A stretch of 8,165 nucleotides of DNA from Flavobacteriales bacterium UBA4660 (GCA_002405435.1 DHLU01000239.1:756-8920), one strand, 5' to 3'; positions 1-7,692 are shown, numbered from the stretch's first letter. Made by a program: numbers and translations. Notes: a model not told the origin generated them from the sequence alone.

Positions 1-452
1 TGCACCTTCAGGAAAGTGCGGGTGCGGTCACCTGAACTGAAAGAGGGATAAAAAGTTCTGGCATCGCGTATTTCGCCGGCAGACACGACCGTGTCTGTAT
101 GGCTGCGGTGCTGCAAGACCCGGCTTACGACGTCAAATTTTTCCGCAGCGCCCAACACCATGTTGACGCCGGGCAGTTCGGCAATCTCGTGTGGCTTGAG
201 CTGTGCGTAGCAGCCCGTCACCACTACATAAACCCCGGGATTTCGTCTGACGGCCCGGTTGATGATGTTGCGACACTTCCGGTCGGCGTGCTCAGTTACA
301 CTGCAGGTATTGATGATGAGCACATCGGGACCGGCATCCATGTCAATTCTTGCGAAGCCTGCTTCTTCAAACTGGCGGACAAGCGCGGAGGACTCGGCGA
401 AGTTGAGTTTACAGCCAAGGGTATGCACAGCGACGGAGCGGAGCGGATTCAT
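1..452 (-). CDS. mtaB: tRNA threonylcarbamoyladenosine C2-methylthiotransferase MtaB, N-terminal part (runs off left edge)
   Basis: MtaB is a radical-SAM methylthiotransferase that converts t6A37 to ms2t6A in tRNAs reading ANN codons. The 150 visible codons cover the N-terminal MTTase (UPF0004) domain. Its three cluster-binding cysteines are C14 (HTLGCKLN), C50 (DVLIINTCSVTEHAD) and C81 (VVVTGCYAQLKP). The visible part ends at GDRTRTFLKV, just before the expected radical-SAM CxxxCxxC motif, so the catalytic core and TRAM domain lie outside the window. CKLN after HTLG and the FYPSFSSGDRTRTFLKV stretch favour MtaB over MiaB or RimO. The start is the ATG at 452-450. The frame stays open further upstream towards the MFS gene, but family proteins begin just before the HTLGCKLN motif. 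It lies 67 bases downstream of the MFS gene on the same strand, so co-transcription is possible. Confidence 0.9.
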   Translation of the reverse strand, partial: MNPLRSVAVHTLGCKLNFAESSALVRQFEEAGFARIDMDAGPDVLIINTCSVTEHADRKCRNIINRAVRRNPGVYVVVTGCYAQLKPHEIAELPGVNMVLGAAEKFDVVSRVLQHRSHTDTVVSAGEIRDARTFYPSFSSGDRTRTFLKV

Positions 453-519
453 CAGGTTGCAAATATCGTGAGGGAGCTTACAGGGCGGCTGTGTTTCAGC
501 GCCCGAAGCAGCGGCTGCC

Positions 520-1734
520 TCAGGCCTCCGGGCGCCACTGCTCGCGGTTGTGCATTGCGCGGGCAGCCATGATCAGCGCCGCAGAGACGGCAGCCAAAAA
601 GATCCACAGGGCATTATACCCTACCCGGTCGATGAACTGTGTCGCGACTACGGGAGCAAGCATCTGCGCTACAGACCATGCCATGACATAGAGCGAGGCG
701 TACTGGCCGCGGTTATAGGGTTGCGCCCGTGAATTCATATAGGTTGTCATAAACGGCATGGCCAGCATTTCAGAAAATGAGATGACAACCGTGATCAGAG
801 CGAGCCAGGCCATGGCGCCTGATACCAGGAGCATGAGGTATGCCAACACCAGCAGCGCGGCACCCGCAGCCACGAAGTGCATCGGACTCAGCCGCCGTTC
901 AATTTTATAGATGAGCAACATTTCGATGCCAGCCACCAGGAGTCCGTTGAGTCCCATAAGCAGTCCGATTTTTCCCTCGGAGATGGCGAGTTCGGCTTTG
1001 TAGTAAAGCGGGAGCGTGGTGAAAAACTGAAAGAAACAAAACGCGTAGGCACAGGCAATGAGCAGAAACCAGCGGTAGGGCTTGTCGGAGAAAGCCGACA
1101 CACGGGCGCCGGTGTGTTGCGCATGCTGTGTTTGCCGGAGCGCACCTGAAGGCCTGAGAAAAGCAAAGACCACGCAGGCTGCTGCCATGCAGGTGATGCC
1201 GTCTGCGTAGAAAATAAACTTGTAATTGTGGCTGGCCAGCAGGCCCCCGAGGGCAGGCCCTGCGGCAAAGCCCAGGTTTATGGCCAGGCGGTTGAGGGAA
1301 ATGCTGCGCGTGAAGATCTCCTTACCGGCAAATTGCGACACAGCCGCCATATTGGCCGGTCTGTAGGCTTCACCCAGGGCACTGAGCATAAACATGCCCG
1401 CGCACAGGGGCACAAACGACTCCAACAGGCTGACCAACAGAAACATACTCCCACCCATCAGCAGGCTGAACAGCATCACCGGATAATACCCGATGCGGTC
1501 TACGAGCCAGCCTCCGGTATATACCCCGATTAGTGAGCCGGCACCGAACATAGACATAATTATGCCCACCTGAGGCAGTGAAATACCGAGGTCACTATGC
1601 AGGTACACCGCCGCAAAAAAGACCACCATCGTGCCGCTGCGGTTGATGAATTGGGTAAGGGCCAGGAGCCATACTTCCCTTGGCAGCCCCCCGAACGCAG
1701 CGGCCAACGGTGCGCGTAGCGCTCCCTTTTTCAT
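520..1734 (-). CDS. MFS transporter, 12 transmembrane helices, substrate unknown
   Basis: An inner-membrane major facilitator superfamily carrier of 404 residues, a normal length for the 12-helix class. The pattern is a short cytoplasmic N-terminus, hydrophobic helices from about residue 21, a classical MFS motif A in the loop between helices 2 and 3 (GGWLVDRIGYYP, residues 74-85), a polar central loop at about 195-218 (rich in Gln and His), then six more helices up to about 392. Family members are proton-driven secondary transporters, often drug or metabolite exporters, but nothing here identifies the substrate. I chose the ATG at 1734-1732 (MKKGALRAPL). A GTG 12 codons upstream (1770) would add SIKAAGVFFVT, which is less typical. 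mtaB follows on the same strand. The gene is divergent from the response regulator, with an AT-rich shared upstream region. Confidence 0.87.
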   Translation of the reverse strand: MKKGALRAPLAAAFGGLPREVWLLALTQFINRSGTMVVFFAAVYLHSDLGISLPQVGIIMSMFGAGSLIGVYTGGWLVDRIGYYPVMLFSLLMGGSMFLLVSLLESFVPLCAGMFMLSALGEAYRPANMAAVSQFAGKEIFTRSISLNRLAINLGFAAGPALGGLLASHNYKFIFYADGITCMAAACVVFAFLRPSGALRQTQHAQHTGARVSAFSDKPYRWFLLIACAYAFCFFQFFTTLPLYYKAELAISEGKIGLLMGLNGLLVAGIEMLLIYKIERRLSPMHFVAAGAALLVLAYLMLLVSGAMAWLALITVVISFSEMLAMPFMTTYMNSRAQPYNRGQYASLYVMAWSVAQMLAPVVATQFIDRVGYNALWIFLAAVSAALIMAARAMHNREQWRPEA

Positions 1735-1786
1735 GGTGACAAAGAAAACGCCGGCGGCCTTGATAGACACATGCAGCCGAGCCCTG

Positions 1787-1820
1787 TTTGTAAATGCCTC
1801 CTGATATTTTGAAAATTTTG
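1787..1820 (+). promoter_or_regulatory. Possible promoter in the divergent intergenic region (weak)
   Basis: This is the most AT-rich part of the spacer between the MFS gene and the response regulator. On the plus strand TTTG (1787-1790) is followed after 14 bases by TATTTTG (1805-1811), a one-base-short version of the Bacteroidota -7 element TAnnTTTG. It lies about 45 bases upstream of the regulator's GTG. ATTTTG occurs twice with a 9-base period (1806-1811 and 1815-1820). The spacing and -7 element are both imperfect, so this is only a candidate. No matching minus-strand element for the MFS gene was found. Confidence 0.22.
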
Positions 1821-1855
1821 TGATCTCACTTCCGTGTCCTTACGAAATTTGCGGG

Positions 1856-2536
1856 GTGATCCATTTAGTTATAGCAGACAGCAGTTCCATTGTCCGGGCA
1901 GGCCTCAACGCCATATTTTCCGCTTCCGGTGATATTCGGGTTGTGGGATAGGCGACCACAGACGAGGACCTCTGTGCACTGGTGAACGCGTTCCGTCCGG
2001 ATGTGGTGATGCTTGATTTTTGTGCCCGCGGGCTCAGTATAGACGCAGTACCCCGTTGTGCGCGCATCAGCCAGGGACTTCAATTCGTGGCCATCACCGG
2101 AGAGCAGAGCGGCTTGACCATCGTAAACGCCCTGCGCGCCGGTGTTCAGAGTTACATCAAAAAGGATTGCGATATCAACGAGATTTTGCAATCGGTGCAG
2201 GAAACCCACCGCGGAGGCCGTTTCTTTTGCGGTCAGATACTTGAAACCATCCAGCGGGAAGAGATTGATGTCAGCGATATCGGGCTCGCCTCGTTTGACT
2301 GCGAGCCTGTGGTGATCAGTGAGCGTGAGATGGAAGTGATTACGCTGATTGCCGAAGGGAACACCAACGCCGAAATTGCCGAAAAGCTCTTTTTGAGTCC
2401 ACATACCGTAAATACCCATCGGAAGAACATTATGGCCAAACTTGGCGTAAACAATACCGCTGCCGTGGTGATGTACGCAGTAAAAACCCACCTGGTCAGT
2501 CCGAACAGGTTTCTTTTTTCTGCCCTTCATGCCTGA
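1856..2536 (+). pseudogene. NarL/FixJ-family response regulator (receiver + LuxR HTH) with an in-frame TAG at codon 32
   Basis: Read through, the frame gives a 226-codon response regulator of normal family length. It begins (GTG)IHLVIADSSSIVRAG and continues to SGDIRVVG, then TAG at 1949-1951, then ATTDEDL, with no shift of frame. The usual residue at the TAG is Glu (VVGEA), one base change from GAG. The receiver keeps the phospho-acceptor Asp at codon 54 (DVVMLDF), Thr81 (VAITG) and the conserved Lys103 (SYIKKD). The second acidic-pocket residue is Ser (ADS rather than ADD), and the usual MPG after the acceptor is ARG. The C-terminal LuxR-type helix-turn-helix (codons about 152-214) is intact: LSPHTVNTHRKNIMAKLGV. 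It would act as a phosphorylation-controlled transcription factor, but no histidine kinase is adjacent. As written, the full-length protein cannot be made. A sequence error at this base is the main alternative. A further in-frame GTG at 1820 is possible, but family proteins start at MIH. Confidence 0.72.
1982..2536 (+). CDS. Residual open frame after the amber codon: truncated receiver plus LuxR HTH
   Basis: This is the part of the response regulator that could still be translated if ribosomes restart after the TAG. In-frame restart candidates are GTG at 1982 (NAFRPDVVMLDF) and ATG at 2009. The product of up to 184 residues would lack the first beta strand, first helix and second beta strand of the receiver, including Asp8 of the acidic pocket, so it should not be phosphorylated normally. 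The DNA-binding domain would be complete. Whether it is made is unknown; no convincing ribosome-binding site was seen before either start. It is listed so that the intact downstream frame is not overlooked. Confidence 0.35.
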   Translation: MNAFRPDVVMLDFCARGLSIDAVPRCARISQGLQFVAITGEQSGLTIVNALRAGVQSYIKKDCDINEILQSVQETHRGGRFFCGQILETIQREEIDVSDIGLASFDCEPVVISEREMEVITLIAEGNTNAEIAEKLFLSPHTVNTHRKNIMAKLGVNNTAAVVMYAVKTHLVSPNRFLFSALHA

Positions 2537-2597
2537 GTGCAGCCCTTTTGCATTCCCGGCACAGGGTTGACGGCCACCAAAAGACACATTCCTCCAT

Positions 2598-3689
2598 ATG
2601 CAAACTACACTACAACGCAGCCCGGTAAGCGCCTCCTCGATCAGGGTATGCACAACTGCAAGCACCCGAATCCGGGAGGTAGATTTTGAAAACCTGGGAT
2701 TCGGCAAGGTATTCAGCGACCACATGTTTGTGGCGGAATATGACGGGTCGAAGTGGACCAACATGCGCATCATGCCTTACGGCAAACTCATGATGAGTCC
2801 GGCCATGAGTGCCCTGCATTATGGCCAGGCCATCTTTGAGGGGCTGAAGGCATACCGCAACGAGCAAGATGAAGTGTTTGTGTTTCGTCCGATCAAAAAT
2901 GCGAGGCGGCTCAACGAGAGCGCTTCCCGAATGTGTATGCCGTCCCTGCCTGAAGACATTTTTATGGATTCCATAACCGAACTGGTTGGCATTGACCGTG
3001 ACTGGATTCCACGGAAGGAGGGAGAATCACTGTATATCCGCCCGGTCATGTTCGCAACGGACGAGTATGTCGGTGTGCGTCCTTCCGATACGTACATGTT
3101 TTTCGTTTTTACCTGCCCCGTTGGTCGCTATTACAGCGGTGAACTCAAGGTAAAAATTGAACTTAACTATACATGCGCCTACAAGGGCGGTACGGGCCAC
3201 TCCAAGGCTGCCGGTAACTATGCGGCAGCGCTGTGGCCGACGCAAAAGGCGCAGGAGGAAGGTTATAACCAGATCCTCTGGACAGACGGACTCACCCATG
3301 AGTATTTCGAAGAGAGCGGCACCATGAATGTGGTGTTTAAAGCGGGCAACTCCATCCTTACACCCATGATTACTGACTCCATCCTCGACGGGGTCACGCG
3401 CGATTCGGTGCTCAGGTTGGCCCGTGACTGGGGATACCAGGTCGAAGAAAGAAAGGTCAGCGTCAGGGAAATTACGGATCTGCTCAAGGCAGGCCAGCTC
3501 GATGAGGCCTTTGGCGTAGGCACAGCGGCCACCGTAGCGCCTATCCGCACCATCGGCTACCAGGGCACCAACTACGACCTGCGCCCCAGTGACACCTGGG
3601 AATTTGCCCCCCGTGCACGCAAGGAACTCGACCTGATCAAGCAGGGATTGGTTCCTGATGTACATGACTGGGTGGTGCGCATTCCCTGA
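2598..3689 (+). CDS. ilvE: Branched-chain amino acid aminotransferase
   Basis: A cytoplasmic class-IV, PLP-dependent aminotransferase that interconverts Leu, Ile and Val with their 2-oxo acids, using 2-oxoglutarate/glutamate. At 363 residues it matches the longer BCAT2-type (eukaryote-like) subgroup. Landmarks are FGKVFSDHMF (35-44), the ALHYGQAIFEGLKAYR active-site entrance (72-87), the PLP-binding Lys203 in GHSKAAGNYAAAL, Glu239 in EESGTMNVVF, LDGVTRDSVL (263-272) and the phosphate-binding region GVGTAATVAPI (306-316). The ATG at 2598 fits: about 25 poorly conserved residues precede the conserved REVDFENL. It lies 61 bases after the response regulator on the same strand. No ilv or leu biosynthetic genes and no leader peptide or attenuator were seen nearby. 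All key residues are present, so it should be functional. Confidence 0.95.
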   Translation: MQTTLQRSPVSASSIRVCTTASTRIREVDFENLGFGKVFSDHMFVAEYDGSKWTNMRIMPYGKLMMSPAMSALHYGQAIFEGLKAYRNEQDEVFVFRPIKNARRLNESASRMCMPSLPEDIFMDSITELVGIDRDWIPRKEGESLYIRPVMFATDEYVGVRPSDTYMFFVFTCPVGRYYSGELKVKIELNYTCAYKGGTGHSKAAGNYAAALWPTQKAQEEGYNQILWTDGLTHEYFEESGTMNVVFKAGNSILTPMITDSILDGVTRDSVLRLARDWGYQVEERKVSVREITDLLKAGQLDEAFGVGTAATVAPIRTIGYQGTNYDLRPSDTWEFAPRARKELDLIKQGLVPDVHDWVVRIP

Positions 3690-3782
3690 ATTGACAGCCA
3701 CTGAACCCGTGCCGTCTTCCCTTCTGTTTCGTTGCGGATATCAATCCGTATGGAATTTTTCCTTCACAGGCTTCTATTGCAC

Positions 3783-5108
3783 ATGCGATACTGCATTACC
3801 TGGCTGATTGTATTGCTGGGCACCTGTGCCTGGTCTCAGGCACGCTTTAGCGGAACCGTCAGCGATGCCGCCAGCCTTATGCCCATCGATGGAGTCTCCG
3901 TCTTTGTATCTCAGACCCAATGCGGAACACTGACCGGTAAATCAGGCACCTTCACTTTCAGCTGTGATGGACTGCGCCTGCCGGCTACGCTGGTATTCCG
4001 CATGCTGGGGTACAAAGAGCAAACCGTCGTGGTGGAAAGGTCGGCCACAGGACTAAGCATCGCGCTCGAAAGTGTGGCGCTTGAACTGCCTCCTGCCGTG
4101 GTGCGTGCGGGAAAGGCCGACACCGTGTGGGGCAGTGAGACGCTGAACGTAGCCGACTTCAGCTTTGCTTCAGACGGACTTTTACTGCTTACCTATGAGA
4201 AGGAAGACCGCTGGAAAAGGCAGGAAGACAGCAAGCTTACCCTTGTGACCGGCGCGGCTGTGCGCCTGTTAAACCGCGATGGCCGTGAAACCGCCGGCCC
4301 CCTGCTTCCCGAATCAGCCGAATACCTGTACGATGCCTACCCGGGCGCAGTAATTGCCAAATGCCACCGGTCGCGCTATGAGATTATCTGCGCTGACGGA
4401 ACCATTGGCTACCTGCCCGTGCCGGACTCTGTGTTTACAACACAGGTAGCACCGGTGGTGGACACGCTGGGGTCCTCCATGGTATTGACCTCGTACCACC
4501 CTGAATACCCGGCACTCGAATACAGCCTCTACAATCCGGCAGACTCAAGCACAAGGCTGATCAGGCAGGTGGTGGATGAAGAGACCATGGCGCTGTTCAG
4601 AAGCGAATTCAAATACCTGCATCCGCGACAGAAACTCGAAGCCTTCCGCTACGAACTCAAAACGGGCGTGGACAAGGAAGTGGTAGCGGCCTTCATGACC
4701 GGATTCAGTAAATCGGACTACTACCGTGCACCCAATGCGCCATTGTTCGTGCTGAAGGATTCTATTTGGGTCTTCGACCACACGCACGAAAAGCGCCTGA
4801 GTTACGACCGCCACGTGCAGCAGGCAGACTCTCTTGCGCTGACCTACCACCGGGTGAAAAATCCCGATAAGTGGTCGGGGAAGATGCTGCAGGACCGATC
4901 TACCGGATTGCTGTACACGCTGATTACACGCAATGGCATACACCGCATACATCCGGTATCCACGGCCGGAGAACTGGGTCCGGCTACCCAGCTCGAATTC
5001 AGGTTTGTCGACCGGGTGCGGATTCACGAAGGTTGGGTGTATTACATCTACCGGCCGTTTGAAAGTTCACAAAAACGCTTTCTCTACCGGGAGCCGCTGG
5101 CGAAGTGA
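3783..5108 (+). CDS. Secreted protein with N-terminal carboxypeptidase-regulatory-like domain; rest unrecognised
   Basis: From the ATG at 3783 the protein has 441 residues and starts with a good Sec signal peptide: MRYCIT, a hydrophobic core WLIVLLGTCAW, and a likely cut after SQA (about residue 20). Upstream in-frame starts (TTG 3732, ATG 3750) would give an over-long, less typical N-terminus. Residues about 22-95 look like a CarboxypepD_reg-like beta-sandwich (FSGTVSDAASLMPIDGVSV, then FRMLGYKEQTVVV), a domain common in Bacteroidota surface proteins. The usual Asp of the TDxxGxF turn is Gly (TGKSGTF). The remaining 330 residues are beta-rich, with recurring short hydrophobic strands (DGLLLLTYEKE, DSIWVFDH, TGLLYTLITRNGIHRI, EGWVYYIYRP). 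These suggest a propeller-like fold, but the repeats are not clear enough to assign. There are no C-terminal transmembrane helices and no obvious T9SS sorting signal. Function is unknown, and no TonB-dependent receptor is adjacent. Confidence 0.82.
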   Translation: MRYCITWLIVLLGTCAWSQARFSGTVSDAASLMPIDGVSVFVSQTQCGTLTGKSGTFTFSCDGLRLPATLVFRMLGYKEQTVVVERSATGLSIALESVALELPPAVVRAGKADTVWGSETLNVADFSFASDGLLLLTYEKEDRWKRQEDSKLTLVTGAAVRLLNRDGRETAGPLLPESAEYLYDAYPGAVIAKCHRSRYEIICADGTIGYLPVPDSVFTTQVAPVVDTLGSSMVLTSYHPEYPALEYSLYNPADSSTRLIRQVVDEETMALFRSEFKYLHPRQKLEAFRYELKTGVDKEVVAAFMTGFSKSDYYRAPNAPLFVLKDSIWVFDHTHEKRLSYDRHVQQADSLALTYHRVKNPDKWSGKMLQDRSTGLLYTLITRNGIHRIHPVSTAGELGPATQLEFRFVDRVRIHEGWVYYIYRPFESSQKRFLYREPLAK

Positions 5109-5174
5109 GCCGGTAATTCCCGTCCGGTGTGAATAATTTGAGCGCAGCCAGACGGCTGTTGCCTGTCGGGGGTA

Positions 5175-5182
5175 TAGATTTG
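5175..5182 (+). promoter_or_regulatory. Candidate -7 element of a Bacteroidota-type promoter for gldF
   Basis: TAGATTTG is an exact match to the Bacteroidota -7 consensus TAnnTTTG. It ends 30 bases before the gldF ATG, in a 104-base spacer. The nearest upstream TTG (5159-5161) is 13 bases away, shorter than the spacing normally seen for the -33 element, so the promoter is plausible but not proven. If real, it would drive gldF, gldG and the downstream DUF4340-like gene as one unit. Confidence 0.4.
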
Positions 5183-5212
5183 CGAGCCACAGTCATTGTT
5201 GACGTCTGATTG

Positions 5213-5944
5213 ATGTATCCGCTGCTTAAAAAAGAATTGCGCACCTTCCTGAGTTCCCTGATCGGGTACGCGGTGATCTGCGTTTTCCTGCTGCTGATCG
5301 GCCTGTTCATGTGGGTTTTTGAGGGGGATATGAATACCCTCGACAACGGGTATGCGGGGCTTGATACCCTTTTTTATCTAGCGCCCTGGGTATTTATGTT
5401 TTTGATTCCGGCCATCACCATGCGTTCGTTTGCTGATGAACGCAAGAGCGGTACGATTGAATGGTTGCTGACACGCCCGGTTACTGACATGCAGATTATT
5501 GTATCAAAATATCTCGCCGGACTTCTGCTCGTATGCCTGGCCCTCCTCCCTACCCTGGTCTATTATTATACCGTTTGGCAACTGGGTACGCCGCCGGGCA
5601 ATGTTGACAGTGGCGGCGTATGGGGTTCTTACCTCGGACTGGTTTTTCTGGCTTCCGCCTATGTGGCCATTGGCATTTTCGCCTCCGTAATCACCTCAAG
5701 CCAGGTAGTGGCTTTTCTGCTGTCTGTTCTGCTGTGTTTCTTTTTGTTTTCCGGCCTTCACTCACTCGGGTCGTTCAAACTTTTCGGAGCGCTTGACGGC
5801 TATATCATTGCCGCTGGCATGCAGTCGCATTATGCCTCTCTGAGCCTCGGGCTTATTGACAGCCGCGATGTGGCCTACTTTCTTGCCCTGTCTGTGCTTT
5901 TTCTTTTCCTAACTGAACTGATGTTAAAGTCGAGAAAGTGGTAG
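5213..5944 (+). CDS. gldF: Gliding-motility-type ABC-2 transporter permease GldF
   Basis: Integral inner-membrane permease of 243 residues, the usual GldF size, with about six transmembrane segments (roughly 16-36, 53-69, 99-118, 139-162, 166-184 and 221-238). The conserved ABC-2 cytoplasmic stretch TMRSFADERKSGTIEWLL (69-86) and RPVTDMQIIVSKY (88-100) is present. The C-terminus LMLKSRKW is typical of the family. In Flavobacterium johnsoniae GldF works with the ATPase GldA and with GldG, and is needed for gliding; homologues also occur in non-gliding Bacteroidota, so motility cannot be inferred from it alone. The start is the ATG at 5213 (MYPLLKKELRTF); a TTG directly before it would add one residue. 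The stop codon is TAG. gldG begins 11 bases downstream. No ATPase gene is seen here. Confidence 0.93.
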   Translation: MYPLLKKELRTFLSSLIGYAVICVFLLLIGLFMWVFEGDMNTLDNGYAGLDTLFYLAPWVFMFLIPAITMRSFADERKSGTIEWLLTRPVTDMQIIVSKYLAGLLLVCLALLPTLVYYYTVWQLGTPPGNVDSGGVWGSYLGLVFLASAYVAIGIFASVITSSQVVAFLLSVLLCFFLFSGLHSLGSFKLFGALDGYIIAAGMQSHYASLSLGLIDSRDVAYFLALSVLFLFLTELMLKSRKW

Positions 5945-5955
5945 CCTCATAAAAC

Positions 5956-7692
5956 ATGCGGAGAAGATCCAATGACATAGTGCGTTTCCTGCTGATTACC
6001 GCCATCATTCTGTGCTGTGTTCAGCTTACGTCTTTTGTCTTTTTTAAGATTGACCTCACCTCGGAAAAGCGTCATTCGCTCACGCCTGCCACCATTGAGA
6101 TGCTGCAGGGACTTGAAGAAAAGGTCTTCGTGCGGTGTTATCTCCACGGCGATTTTCCGGCCTCGTTCAAGCGGCTGGAGAAAAATATCCTCGAGCGTCT
6201 TGAAGAATTCAGGGATTACAGCGGCGGGCTGGTGACCTATGAGTTTATTGATCCCTATGCTAGTCCTGATAAAAAAACCCAGAGCGATATGGAACAAACC
6301 CTCTACGAAGAAGGGTTGCGTTTTACGCGGTTGTCTATTGATGCGAAAGGGGGACGCGAATACCAGACCATCTGGCCGGGTGCCATACTCGAGTATAAAG
6401 GGAAGCAAATTCCTGTGCAGTTTTTTAAGAGTGAACTCTCACAACCGTCGGAGTGGATGGTCAATTCTTCTGTCAATGCCTTGGAATTTGAACTGGCGAG
6501 CAACCTGCGTAAACTAACCCGCAGCGATAAGCCGGCGGTGGCCTTCCTGCAGGGCCATGGAGAACCATCGGAAATTGAGCTGGCTGACTTTGCTTCCGGA
6601 CTTGACGAGTCTTATGATGTGGATTTTGTCACCCTCAACGGAAAATTGAATGTCTTGACCGACAAACTGGAGGGAATGGAAAGGCGTGTCAACAAGTTCG
6701 CTGCCGTGGTGGTGGTGAAACCCGATTCAGTCTTCTCGCTCAAAGACCGCATTATACTCGACCAGTTTATTATGAATGGTGGCAGGGTGCTTTGGCTCAT
6801 CGATCCGCTGCTCACTGACCTCGACAGCCTGCGCACGCAGCAACAGACCATGGCTACCAGCAATGAGATGAAATTGTATGAAATGTTGTATGAGTACGGT
6901 TGCAGAATCACCCGGGCCATGGTGCTAGACGCCCAATGCGCCATGATTGCCCTGGATGCGGGTCCCATGGGTAACCAGCGTAATGTGCAGATGTTTGACT
7001 GGTATTATTCTCCGCTGCTGATGGCAGGAGACAGCGCCCACCCGATTGTAGCGAACCTCGACCCTGTATTCACCGAATTTGCCAGTTCCCTCGATACGGT
7101 TGGCGAAAATCCCGACATCACACGGATTCCCCTGTATTTGTCTTCGCCGAACTCGCGGGAAATAAAGGCCCCGGTGCGCGTGAATTCCGCAGTGGTCAAC
7201 CTGCGTCCCGACTACTTTGCCGGTGGCCAGCGGCACATCATGGCCCTGCTGATGGAGGGCGTCTTTCCTTCCGCAATGAAGGAACTTACTCCCGATACCC
7301 TGAAAAAAAGCCCGGAATTCGGCTACCTGCCGCAAAGTGACGAAACGGCCATGATCGTAGTGGCAGACGGCGATATCGCCCGCAATAAGGTATCCGATAG
7401 CCAGGAAGGTCCTGTTCCGGTGCCCCTTGGCTTTGACCGTTATGCAGGAAGGGTTATTTATGACAACAAAGAGTTTTTGCTCAACTGCATGAATTACCTG
7501 CTTGACGACAAGTCCATCATTTCCGTCCGTTCAAGAACGATAGCACTGAGAAAACTCGACACGGCACGCATCGAAGCCGAACGCGGCCTCTGGCAACTGC
7601 TCAATATGGCTGCTCCCCTGGTGCTGGTCGTGCTGACGGGCCTGGGGCTGATCTGGTGGAGAAAGAAAAAATACGCAGCAGCCCGACCATGA
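5956..7692 (+). CDS. gldG: Gliding-motility-type ABC transporter substrate-binding-like protein GldG
   Basis: A 578-residue membrane-anchored protein of the GldG family, close to the usual length. It has an N-terminal transmembrane helix (about 10-30), then the family opening IDLTSEKRHSLTPATIEML (32-50). A long extracytoplasmic region follows, with FLQGHGEPS (198-206), the segment VVVVKPDSVFSLKDRIILDQ leading to NGGRVLWLIDPL (274-285), VVADGDIARNK (468-478) and NYLLDDKSIISVRSRTIALR (513-532). It ends in a second transmembrane helix (about 551-567) and a basic tail, RKKKYAAARP. GldG partners GldF in an ABC-type complex; its biochemical role is not settled. The start ATG lies 11 bases after gldF, indicating an operon. 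The last four bases overlap the next gene's start (ATGA). The sequence shows no disruption. Confidence 0.93.
   Translation: MRRRSNDIVRFLLITAIILCCVQLTSFVFFKIDLTSEKRHSLTPATIEMLQGLEEKVFVRCYLHGDFPASFKRLEKNILERLEEFRDYSGGLVTYEFIDPYASPDKKTQSDMEQTLYEEGLRFTRLSIDAKGGREYQTIWPGAILEYKGKQIPVQFFKSELSQPSEWMVNSSVNALEFELASNLRKLTRSDKPAVAFLQGHGEPSEIELADFASGLDESYDVDFVTLNGKLNVLTDKLEGMERRVNKFAAVVVVKPDSVFSLKDRIILDQFIMNGGRVLWLIDPLLTDLDSLRTQQQTMATSNEMKLYEMLYEYGCRITRAMVLDAQCAMIALDAGPMGNQRNVQMFDWYYSPLLMAGDSAHPIVANLDPVFTEFASSLDTVGENPDITRIPLYLSSPNSREIKAPVRVNSAVVNLRPDYFAGGQRHIMALLMEGVFPSAMKELTPDTLKKSPEFGYLPQSDETAMIVVADGDIARNKVSDSQEGPVPVPLGFDRYAGRVIYDNKEFLLNCMNYLLDDKSIISVRSRTIALRKLDTARIEAERGLWQLLNMAAPLVLVVLTGLGLIWWRKKKYAAARP

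Noticed and set aside
99..572. Plus-strand open frame at the left end (157 codons)
   Set aside because: The opposite strand encodes MtaB with its conserved cysteines across most of this stretch. The plus-strand translation has no recognisable features.
1797..1802. Minus-strand AGGAGG as the ribosome-binding site for the MFS gene
   Set aside because: It lies about 26 bases from the GTG at 1770 and over 60 from the preferred ATG at 1734, too far for either. Bacteroidota genes generally do not rely on strong Shine-Dalgarno sites.
1949..1951. Amber codon read as a sense codon (genetic-code reassignment or suppression)
   Set aside because: gldF ends at a TAG (5942-5944) exactly where the family C-terminus LMLKSRKW is expected, so TAG works as a normal stop in this genome. 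No pyrrolysine-type context was seen.
1865..2773. Long antisense open frame (302 codons, minus strand)
   Set aside because: It lies opposite the response regulator and the start of ilvE, both of which have clear family motifs. The antisense translation has no recognisable domain and reflects codon bias in a GC-rich gene.
3027..3701. Antisense open frame of 224 codons opposite ilvE
   Set aside because: It is fully contained within the convincing aminotransferase gene and has no recognisable motifs.
5145..5158. Small hairpin (CAGCC, AGAC loop, GGCTG) between the secreted-protein gene and gldF as a terminator
   Set aside because: The stem is only five base pairs and no T-run follows, so it is not a convincing intrinsic terminator.
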